Shown: piece after piece, positions 22,293 through 28,007 of the stretch
How the letters are laid out: every line of letters starts with the position of its first letter
Position numbering within the stretch: the stretch's first letter is position 1
From: Natronosalvus hydrolyticus
Lineage (GTDB): Archaea; Halobacteriota; Halobacteria; Halobacteriales; Natrialbaceae
NCBI GenBank assembly: GCA_025517525.1
Contig: JAOPJZ010000030.1
Location: forward strand, 1-37,996
DNA length: 37,996 bases
Direction of reading: 5' to 3'
The notes under the pieces: generated by a model
Told to the model about the DNA's origin: nothing
Databases searched by the model: none
What the model saw: the letters and a program-made list of their open reading frames with translations, nothing else
Made by a program: the position numbers and the translations under genes

Positions 22293-22718
22293 CTACGTTT
22301 CGGATTCGTTCGACTGCTGGTGGTCATCAGCAACATCGTCGCTGTTTTCGTGTGCATCGTCGCTGTTTTTGTCCGCGCCCTCACCCGGCGTTACGGCGCT
22401 CACTGCGTCACCGAGCGAACCCTCGAGACTCCCATCGAGGAAGGACATGATCGTGTCATGGATGGCCGAGACGTGATCGGGAACCTGCGAAGGGAGGTCA
22501 GCGTTTGGTCCCTGTGTCTGGACGTCAGCGGCGGAACCGTTTGCGTGAGCGCTCTGGGCACGATCATCAGCGTTGCCAGCGCGGTCCTCGGCTGAAATCG
22601 AGGAGCTGTTATCATCCGCGTCCACGGTTGGTGACGCGTTTCCGGGTGTTGCGGCGACGAAGCCGGTCGTTACGATAAGCACTGCCATGACGACTGCGAT
22701 GAGTGTTATTCGTTTCAT
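22293..22718 (-). CDS. Small secreted acidic protein, unknown
   Basis: A 141-residue protein with a Sec-type signal peptide (MKRITLIAVVMAVLIVTTGF, cleavage after about residue 25). The mature part is Asp/Asn/Ala/Ser-rich and low in hydrophobics, with one amphipathic stretch (VSAIHDTIMSFLDGSLEG, about 84-101) and a His/Asp-rich C-terminus. I do not recognise a family; similar small secreted proteins with QVPDHVSAIH-type motifs occur in haloarchaea. Start ATG at 22718 is preferred to one three codons upstream because Lys-Arg then begins the signal peptide. Confidence 0.72.
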   Translation of the reverse strand: MKRITLIAVVMAVLIVTTGFVAATPGNASPTVDADDNSSSISAEDRAGNADDRAQSAHANGSAADVQTQGPNADLPSQVPDHVSAIHDTIMSFLDGSLEGSLGDAVSAVTPGEGADKNSDDAHENSDDVADDHQQSNESET

Positions 22719-22964
22719 GATTCGCATCCGACTCTCGCCGTCGAGCTCACTTGAAGGGGGTATTTGATAACTCCGGTTTGCGAGAATTTGAAGCCATTTG
22801 ATGGACGTTTTCGTCGATTTGTCGCCGGATCAACGCAGTTCGAACCCAGTCGCTCGAGCAATTTCGGTTTCGGTGTCAGAGTGGGGAGGAAACGGCGAGA
22901 TCACTTGGGGGTGCGCGGCCGAGATGGGGCACCGATCACCTGGTTGCTTGCCAGAGACTGAACG

Positions 22965-23345
22965 TTATTCGACCAATTCGATAGTATCGTCACCGTTGGG
23001 AACGGCACAGAGGAACGCCCCCTGGTCGTCCCCCTCGTTTCGATACCAGTGAGGGACGCCAGCCGGAATCAAGAGGCTATCCCCGGCTTCGACCGTGTGT
23101 TCGTCTTCCCCGATTCCGACCACGTACGATCCCTCAAGGACGTACTGTTCGTGTTCGACCCCGTTGGTGTGTTTGGGTACCTCCACACCGGCTTCGAGGG
23201 TAAACCGTCGGATGGCGAAGTTTGGCGCGCCGTGTTCGGCCGCGATGAGGACCCCCTTTTCGAGTCCATCGGCTGCGTCGACGGCTTCGTATTCGATTTC
23301 GTCTCCGCGACGAATAACCGCTTCAGTTGCTGTTGAATGGGACAT
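22965..23345 (-). CDS. Single-domain cupin protein
   Basis: A 126-residue small beta-barrel protein. Cupin motif 1 is visible as VPKHTNGVEHEQYVLEG (two His and one Glu metal ligands) and motif 2 as GDSLLIPAGVPHWYRN (third His). Its N-terminal part ends in FAIRRFTLEAG. Members bind a metal and act as dioxygenases, isomerases or sensors; the substrate cannot be inferred. Start MSHSTATEAV fits the family; the frame is open for another 34 codons upstream. It stands alone, with gaps of 246 and 348 bp on either side. Confidence 0.88.
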   Translation of the reverse strand: MSHSTATEAVIRRGDEIEYEAVDAADGLEKGVLIAAEHGAPNFAIRRFTLEAGVEVPKHTNGVEHEQYVLEGSYVVGIGEDEHTVEAGDSLLIPAGVPHWYRNEGDDQGAFLCAVPNGDDTIELVE

Positions 23346-23693
23346 ACTCGAGTCACTGTTGCGCGTGGACGAAGGTAAATCCCATCCGGATTCGTTCGCC
23401 ATCCCATTCAAGTCTTCAATTTGTCGACGGTCTCTTTCGAAATACACCGATCTCTCGAGGGTAATCTCGAGTGGAACTCACTGGAAAGTTAGGGTTCGAG
23501 TTTCTCGAGGGTGGCCCAGACCGGGGTGTAAAGGGGCGTAGTCGTGGTGTGCGGGAACGGCCCCCTGTTTCAACTCGAGAGGAAATGGGGTCGAACCCAG
23601 AGCGAAGAGAGGAGAGTGGTTACTCGAGCGATGGGGAAGTTGCCACTCGAGGGCTAGAATTAGTTTGAAAATCAATACCTCAGCGAATTCGCC
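23346..23693. other. Intergenic gap between cupin and cspA genes, no gene seen
   Basis: These 348 bp contain no convincing coding frame. There are several ctcgag sites, G-rich blocks, and a segment gtttcaactcgagaggaaatgggg (about 23566-23590) faintly like an origin recognition box. T-rich sequence around 23662-23672 could end the cspA transcript. The upstream part near 23346-23400 presumably holds the cupin promoter, but no clear TATA box stands out. Confidence 0.4.
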
Positions 23694-23888
23694 TTACAGG
23701 CGCTCGACGTTCGTCGCGCGTGGGCCTTTGGGGGCCTGCTCGATGTCGAACTCGATCTCCTGTCCTTCTTCCAGGTCCGGGCCGCCAACGTCTTCCATGT
23801 GGAAGAAAACGTCGTCGTCCGCATCCTCAGTCTCGATGAATCCGTAGCCGCCAGTGTCGTTGAAGAAATCAACGGTTCCTTTCGCCAT
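23694..23888 (-). CDS. cspA: Cold-shock domain protein
   Basis: A 64-residue cold-shock protein. The RNA-binding motifs are GGYGFIE (RNP1-like, about 13-19) and DVFFHM (RNP2-like, 26-31), and the C-terminus reads QAPKGPRATNVERL. It is acidic, as in other haloarchaea, and acts as an RNA chaperone. A TATA candidate ggttatg about 30 bp upstream indicates a leaderless or nearly leaderless transcript. The longer open frame upstream is not conserved. Confidence 0.95.
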   Translation of the reverse strand: MAKGTVDFFNDTGGYGFIETEDADDDVFFHMEDVGGPDLEEGQEIEFDIEQAPKGPRATNVERL

Positions 23889-23966
23889 TGCCTTTGAATC
23901 GAGCGGCCCTGTACGCATAACCGTTCCGGTATTGGATTTCGCTGGTTTGTAGCCAGTCACTAGCAG

Positions 23967-24233
23967 TCATTCTTCGTCCTCGAGTTGCTGCGCGTAAATC
24001 GAGACGAAAAAGACCAGCATAAACAGTCCGAATCCGATCACGATACCGAGAAAACCACCCTGACCGATCTCGACAGGGGTCACCATAGTGACAGCAACGA
24101 GCGCGACGATGAAGACGATGATAGTGAGAATTCCCATCGCATAGTAGAAACCGGTGTCACTCTCGAGAATTCCCCAGAGTGAATCCCACAGTGGCGGTCG
24201 AGGCATGCTCGGGGGTTCGAACTGGATGGGCAT
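23967..24233 (-). CDS. Small two-TM membrane protein, unknown
   Basis: An 88-residue protein. A Pro-rich N-terminus (MPIQFEPPSMPRPPLWDSLW) is followed by two membrane segments, around FYYAMGILTIIVFIVALVAVTMV and GFLGIVIGFGLFMLVFFVSIYA, and an acidic tail (QQLEDEE). I do not recognise the family. Start ATG at 24233 follows from the Pro-rich motif; the upstream extension to 24314 is basic and atypical. It is on the same strand as cspA (78 bp upstream of it) and the carbonic anhydrase gene. Confidence 0.75.
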   Translation of the reverse strand: MPIQFEPPSMPRPPLWDSLWGILESDTGFYYAMGILTIIVFIVALVAVTMVTPVEIGQGGFLGIVIGFGLFMLVFFVSIYAQQLEDEE

Positions 24234-24340
24234 AACGTCTGTCGGTGGCTCTGTACTCTTTTGTCGGTGGATCTGTTGTCTCCGAGAGCCGAGATACCAC
24301 TCGAGTTTTGACAATGAGTAAATCAGCAGAGGTGAGTAGA

Positions 24341-25099
24341 TCAGTAGAGGAGACTTCGTGTGACGCCCGCGTGACCGTCGGGGAGCATCGCTTCGATTGC
24401 AGACGGCTTCGTCTCACCGTTGTAGTTGACGAGATACGCTCGCCCCTGTCCGTCACCGTACACGCCGTGGAAATCGTAGACGAAACCGAACGTGTCGACG
24501 CCCTCCGGTACATCGTCTGATTCCGCCAGAAATGAAACCTGATAGTCGACGTTGTACTCGACGAGCTGGTTGACGATTTCGAACTCCTCGAGGGAGTCGC
24601 CTGTCGTTTCGTCTTCGGTATCGACGAGATCACTCTCGAGTCCCTCCTCGATGACGGGGACGAGCATGTCGACCCACTTGCCAACACCGACCGGTTCCGG
24701 GAGGTCACTACCGGTCGCGACCTGATAGGCTGCGGTTACTGCGCCACAGCCAGTGTGGCCGACGACGGCGATCGCTTCTGTCCCCGCGTAGTGAACCGGA
24801 TAGAGGAGGCTACCATCGACGATTCGTTCGCCTTCGTGGTCGTCCCAGGCCTGATTGCCGATGTTACTTGGGGTGAACACTGCTCCTGGCCGGTCGAGCG
24901 CCCACATCCCTTCCTGTGAGACTCGCGAATCCGAACAGCAGATCGAGACTACATCAGGGCGTTGTTTCGACTGCAAACCGTCGAAGTAATCATCCTCGAG
25001 GCCCGCAACGTGTTGGTCGTTCCCTTCGAGCAACTCGAGCAGTGTCGAACTGACTTCGTCAGTCGAATCGTCCGCTGTAGAATCCTTCGGTGGACACAT
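24341..25099 (-). CDS. Beta-class carbonic anhydrase
   Basis: A 252-residue protein with the zinc-site signature of beta carbonic anhydrases: CCSDSRV (about 54-60; Cys, and the Asp-Arg dyad) and AVVGHTGCGAV (about 111-121; His115 and Cys118). It interconverts CO2 and bicarbonate. The N-terminus is acidic, the central region carries an expanded acidic loop (LVDTEDETTGDSLEE), and the C-terminus is in the usual place. ATG at 25099 is chosen over one 10 codons upstream because the upstream part is basic. The gene diverges from hemL across the 941-bp origin-like region; three cggtcaat motifs lie 73-110 bp upstream. Confidence 0.92.
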   Translation of the reverse strand: MCPPKDSTADDSTDEVSSTLLELLEGNDQHVAGLEDDYFDGLQSKQRPDVVSICCSDSRVSQEGMWALDRPGAVFTPSNIGNQAWDDHEGERIVDGSLLYPVHYAGTEAIAVVGHTGCGAVTAAYQVATGSDLPEPVGVGKWVDMLVPVIEEGLESDLVDTEDETTGDSLEEFEIVNQLVEYNVDYQVSFLAESDDVPEGVDTFGFVYDFHGVYGDGQGRAYLVNYNGETKPSAIEAMLPDGHAGVTRSLLY

Positions 25100-25171
25100 A
25101 GCTGCGCGTACGTACACAATCGGACCCAATGGGTGTACCGGATGTGGCTGATTTTCTCGAGCGAGAGCCGA

Positions 25172-25209
25172 CGGTCAATGGATCAGCCTGCGGTCAATGT
25201 ACGGTCAAT
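25172..25209 (+). repeat. Three cggtcaat direct repeats upstream of carbonic anhydrase
   Basis: The octamer cggtcaat occurs at 25172, 25191 and 25202, spaced 19 and 11 bases. It may be an operator for the divergently read carbonic anhydrase gene, or part of the origin region that follows. The function is inferred only from position. Confidence 0.4.
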
Positions 25210-25212
25210 CGC

Positions 25213-25255
25213 TCACGAGTTCAGTTGTGGGCTTCCTCCTTGCATCTCTGTGAGT
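25213..25255 (-). repeat. Hairpin-plus-tail repeat, copy 2 (degenerate)
   Basis: The palindrome is degraded (cacgagttcagttgtg, with a G-T pair) but the tail gggcttcctccttgcatctctgtgag is well kept and matches the reverse complement of copy 3 at 25911-25955. The tail points toward the origin-like region, and copy 3 points back at it from the other side. Confidence 0.55.
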
Positions 25256-25405
25256 ACAAGAGGTGAGGGAATACGAGAACCGATGAGAGAATACGAGAGT
25301 CGAGTGACCGAAAGCCAGCCGAACATAACATCAAAATAGTCACAAAAAGAAGTGCGCTGGGTGGTAAATGACGGATGTGACTTGTTATCACAGGTTATTC
25401 CGAAG

Positions 25406-25434
25406 CCCCCCACCCCTTCATTTCGAGTGGAGAG
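25406..25434 (-). promoter_or_regulatory. Origin recognition box A with G-string
   Basis: On the minus strand it reads ctctccactcgaaatgaagg followed by ggtgggggg. This is close to the haloarchaeal box pattern of a ccagtgg/ccactcg-like part, gaaa, and then aaggggtg with a G-run. Confidence 0.65.
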
Positions 25435-25436
25435 CA

Positions 25437-25463
25437 GTACGAAGGTGGGGGTGGGAGGGTGTG
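25437..25463 (+). promoter_or_regulatory. Degenerate origin recognition box, back to back with A
   Basis: The plus strand reads gtacgaaggtgggggtggg and a further G-run. It shares gaagg and the G-string with box B, but its left part is degenerate. It points into the first AT-rich stretch. Confidence 0.4.
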
Positions 25464-25700
25464 TTTGTAACTGGAAGGTTTTATTACAGATAAGAACAAA
25501 TTGGTCCGTAGCCTCAACAAAAACAAGAAGTTACTAGGTGAACAGATTGTTGTTACTAGAGAGTACTAGAAAACTCTCTATAGACGCTTCCTGTTACTAG
25601 CGGTCTCTTACCGCCCGAATTCTCCCGTTATCCTCCTTCTCTCGGCCTCTCGAGTCGAAATCATCCCCTGATATCTCCCAATCTCCCTCTCTAACCACCA

Positions 25701-25731
25701 ACACCCCACCCACCCTTGTTCCCTTCTCCAC
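25701..25731 (-). promoter_or_regulatory. Degenerate origin recognition box, back to back with B
   Basis: On the minus strand it reads gtggagaagggaacaagg followed by gtgggtggggtgt. It mirrors the box at 25437-25463 and faces it across the first AT-rich stretch. Confidence 0.4.
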
Positions 25732-25756
25732 CCGAAACGAAGGGGTGGGGGTGTTT
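25725..25756 (+). promoter_or_regulatory. Origin recognition box B with G-string
   Basis: The plus strand reads tctccacccgaaacgaaggg followed by gtgggggtgttt, the best full box plus G-string in the region. It faces box C across the second AT-rich stretch. Confidence 0.7.
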
Positions 25757-25830
25757 ACAAATCTCAAAATCTAGGGGTTTTTCCTCCTTCCACTCTAGTA
25801 AATAGACGAAAATATCTAGTAACTCCTTCG

Positions 25831-25855
25831 AACACCCCTTCGTTTCCACTGGAAC
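25831..25855 (-). promoter_or_regulatory. Origin recognition box C
   Basis: On the minus strand it reads gttccagtggaaacgaagg then ggtgtt. This is the closest of the set to the haloarchaeal box consensus (ttccagtggaaac then aaggggt). Confidence 0.7.
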
Positions 25856-25910
25856 ATATGCGGAGATAGTTGCTGGTTCCTCGGGGGACTAGCACGATAG
25901 TGACCATGGT

Positions 25911-25955
25911 GGTTCACAGGAATGTAAGGAGGAAGCCCACGACTTTAGTCGTGGG
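25911..25955 (+). repeat. Hairpin-plus-tail repeat, copy 3
   Basis: The perfect palindrome cccacgactttagtcgtggg (25936-25955) is preceded by the tail ggttcacaggaatgtaagg. Read on the other strand this is the same unit as copies 2 and 4. It closes the origin-like region on the hemL side in inverted orientation to copy 2. Confidence 0.7.
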
Positions 25956-26040
25956 TCGATGACATCATCTCTCTGGGGTCGGGCGTCCGACTCTCGGACG
26001 GTACATCTTTGCCGTCGGCCCGCAAATCGCCGACTATACT

Positions 26041-27387
26041 ATGAACGACGAACGCTCACGTGCGCTGTACGACCGGGCACTCTCGGTGATGCCCGGCGGC
26101 GTCAACTCTGCCGTTCGCGCCGCTATCGAGCCGTATCCGTTTTTCGTCCAGAAAGGCGACGCTGGCCACGTCATCGATGCGGATGGAGATAGGCTCATCG
26201 ACTGGGTGATGGGCCTCGGACCGCTCCTCCTCGGGCACGACCTTCCCGAACCCGTCCAGGCAGCCATCCAGCGAACCGCCAGCGAGGGACCGATGTACGG
26301 TACCCCAACCGAAGTCGAAGTCGATCTCGCAGAGTTCGTCGCCAGGCACGTCCCCAGCGTCGAAAAGATTCGATTCGTCAACTCGGGAACTGAGGCCACC
26401 GTCTCTGCCGTCCGCCTCGTTCGAGGCGCCACCGGACGGAACAAAATCGTCATCATGCAGGGTGGATATCACGGAGCCCAGGAGTCGACGCTGGTCGAAG
26501 GTGACGCCGATACTCCTGCTCCGTCCTCAGCCGGGATTCCGCACGATTTCGCCAAACATACCCTCCCAGTCCCGTTCAATGACGAGGCGGCCGTTCAGGA
26601 AGTGTTTGACGAACACGGCGACGATATCGCTGGCGTCCTCGTCGAACCCATCCTCGCGAATTACGGCATCGTTCACCCTGTCGATGGGTATCTCGAGACG
26701 CTTCGCGAACTCACCGACGAACACGGTTCACTCCTGATTTTCGACGAAGTCATCACTGGCTTCCGTGTAGGTGGACTGGGCTGTGCCCAGAGCCGGTTCG
26801 GCATCACGCCGGATATCACCACCTTCGGAAAGATTATTGGCGGTGGGTTTCCGGTGGGGGCCATCGGCGGTCGAGCTGATCTCATCGAACACTTCGCGCC
26901 GACCGGGGACGTCTTCCAGGCTGGAACGTTCTCCGGGCATCCCGTGACGATGGCAGCGGGTCTCGAGACACTCACCTTCGCCGCCGAAAACGACGTTTAC
27001 GATCACGTTAACGGTCTTGGGGAGCAGCTCCGTGGCGGACTTACGGACATTCTCGCCGATCAGGCTCCGAATTACACCGTTGTCGGGACCGACAGCATGT
27101 TCAAAGTGATCTTCACGCGCGATGGTCCCGCTCGAGAGGGCCTCGAGGGCCAGTGTGAGGCTGGCTGTACCCAGAACCCGGAGTGCCCCCGATTTGGCTT
27201 CTGTCCGAAAAACGCAGGGGACGTCAAACGGGCTGAAACCGAGCGCTGGCGACGGATTTTCTGGGGCAAGATGCGAGAACAGGGCGTGTTCCTCTCACAG
27301 AACCAGTTCGAGAGCCAGTTCATCAGCTACGGGCACACGAGCGAAGACGTCGAACGGACGCTCGAGGCGTACAAACACACGCTGTAG
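26041..27387 (+). CDS. hemL: Glutamate-1-semialdehyde 2,1-aminomutase
   Basis: A 448-residue PLP enzyme of tetrapyrrole synthesis that converts glutamate-1-semialdehyde to 5-aminolevulinate. It shows the family start (RALYDRALSVMPGGVNSAVR), the phosphate-binding VNSGTEAT (113-120), FDEVITGFRVG near 234, and the PLP lysine K264 in TTFGKIIGGGFPVGA. Near the C-terminus is a Cys-rich segment C372-x3-C376-x5-C382-x5-C388, absent from the bacterial enzymes I know. The last seven codons and the stop are part of a 24-bp tandem repeat. It is a single gene, divergent from carbonic anhydrase across the origin-like region; other haem genes are not in the window. Confidence 0.96.
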   Translation: MNDERSRALYDRALSVMPGGVNSAVRAAIEPYPFFVQKGDAGHVIDADGDRLIDWVMGLGPLLLGHDLPEPVQAAIQRTASEGPMYGTPTEVEVDLAEFVARHVPSVEKIRFVNSGTEATVSAVRLVRGATGRNKIVIMQGGYHGAQESTLVEGDADTPAPSSAGIPHDFAKHTLPVPFNDEAAVQEVFDEHGDDIAGVLVEPILANYGIVHPVDGYLETLRELTDEHGSLLIFDEVITGFRVGGLGCAQSRFGITPDITTFGKIIGGGFPVGAIGGRADLIEHFAPTGDVFQAGTFSGHPVTMAAGLETLTFAAENDVYDHVNGLGEQLRGGLTDILADQAPNYTVVGTDSMFKVIFTRDGPAREGLEGQCEAGCTQNPECPRFGFCPKNAGDVKRAETERWRRIFWGKMREQGVFLSQNQFESQFISYGHTSEDVERTLEAYKHTL

Positions 27388-27459
27388 GAAGCGTACAAAC
27401 ACACGCTGTAGGAAGCGTACAAACACACGCTGTAGGAAGCGTACAAACACACGCTGTAG
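27364..27459 (+). repeat. 24-bp tandem repeat spanning the hemL stop codon, 4 copies
   Basis: The unit gaagcgtacaaacacacgctgtag occurs at 27364 (one base different), 27388, 27412 and 27436, head to tail with no gap. Each unit is eight codons, reads EAYKHTL-stop in the hemL frame, and so supplies its own stop. The first is the true gene end; the others look like slippage or unequal-exchange copies. Confidence 0.95.
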
Positions 27460-27471
27460 CAGTTATCCATA

Positions 27472-27490
27472 GCATATTTTACGAAATTTT
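27472..27490 (+). terminator. Possible hemL terminator
   Basis: Two T-runs (atatttta and aaattttg) follow the repeat array. Archaeal termination commonly uses T-rich tracts without a strong stem; none is needed here. Assignment is tentative. Confidence 0.35.
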
Positions 27491-27637
27491 GTGTTGATCT
27501 CCCGTTAAGTAGACGTCTCTCAGAACGTGCAATAGAGCCGAACATTCATATCCCGAGACACACCGGTAGTATATGGCCACAGGGGTGGCCAAAGGGAATA
27601 CAGGGACACGGCTGGCCAGTGCGGTCAGTTCGTGACC

Positions 27638-27685
27638 GCTTCGAACGGTACTCCTGATAGGGCTTCGAACAGTACCCCTGATAGG
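27638..27685 (+). repeat. Two 24-bp tandem repeats before palindromic element B
   Basis: Units gcttcgaacggtactcctga... (27638-27661) and gcttcgaacagtacccctga... (27662-27685) are adjacent and differ at two positions. The second runs into the 81-bp palindromic element. A nearby tggccac/gtggcca inverted repeat lies at about 27574-27591. The gap 27388-28007 contains no coding frame I can support. Confidence 0.6.
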
Positions 27686-27761
27686 TATTGTTGTAACTGT
27701 TTACCGTTCAGCGACTACCCCAGTTTGTCGCTGACCGGTAAGAGACGACAACGAACCCTAT
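27681..27761. repeat. 81-bp palindromic element, copy B
   Basis: Two 35-base arms flank an 11-base centre (taccccagttt), and 25 of 35 positions pair. The inner stem is tcagcgac/gtcgctga, where copy A has tgattgcc/ggcaatca. Dimensions are identical to the element at 22157-22237 although only about half of the arm bases agree, and at least seven differing positions are changed on both arms together. Confidence 0.75.
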
Positions 27762-27899
27762 GAGTCGGTGGACTCTGGATGCACCGTGACAGTCAATTGG
27801 CGTTGGTATGGATTACTGTCCATCGTCGATGATGCTGATCACAGTCTGTCGTTGTCGTTCTCAGTTGTCTACTCGAGAATCAGGTGACAGAAATTCACA

Positions 27900-27985
27900 A
27901 ACCAGAGTGAAATCCCACCCATTCGCCAACCAGAGTGAGATCCCACCCGCTATTTTAAGTGCGAAAGCGGACCAAGTTCGGTCCG
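27900..27985 (+). promoter_or_regulatory. Helicase promoter with direct and inverted repeats
   Basis: Two copies of aaccagagtg(a)aatcccaccc, at 27900-27920 and 27928-27948, are 28 bp apart and differ by one base. They sit just ahead of a TATA-like attttaag at about 27952-27959. Near the expected transcription start is an inverted repeat cggacc-aagttc-ggtccg (27968-27985). A five-codon frame (27994-28011) overlaps the helicase ATG by ATGA. The arrangement suggests regulated expression of the helicase gene; the regulator is unknown. Confidence 0.5.
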
Positions 27986-28007
27986 TCAACGCTATGGACG
28001 ACCGACA

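Larger units (their letters stand above)
25406..25855. other. Putative chromosomal replication origin
   Basis: Non-coding region holding five sites like haloarchaeal origin recognition boxes with G-strings. Two form a back-to-back pair (25406-25434 minus, 25437-25463 plus), two another (25701-25731 minus, 25725-25756 plus), and one stands alone (25831-25855 minus). G-strings face inward across two AT-rich stretches (about 25465-25690 and 25760-25825), where duplex opening would be expected. GTTACTAG recurs at 25530, 25552 and 25593 and, inverted, near 25795 and 25816. Orc1/Cdc6 proteins bind such boxes. Unusually, no orc1/cdc6 gene is adjacent: the neighbours are carbonic anhydrase and hemL. 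The match to known boxes is from memory of their sequence pattern. Confidence 0.65.

Noticed and set aside
23566..23590. gtttcaactcgagaggaaatgggg as an origin recognition box
   Set aside because: It needs gaps to align with boxes A-C, lacks the G-string and stands alone.
23471..23668. 65-codon frame in the cupin-cspA gap
   Set aside because: Gly/Arg/Glu-rich, no start signal, and no resemblance to a haloarchaeal small protein.
27364..27459. CRISPR array
   Set aside because: Head-to-tail repeats without spacers, and the first unit is the coding end of hemL.
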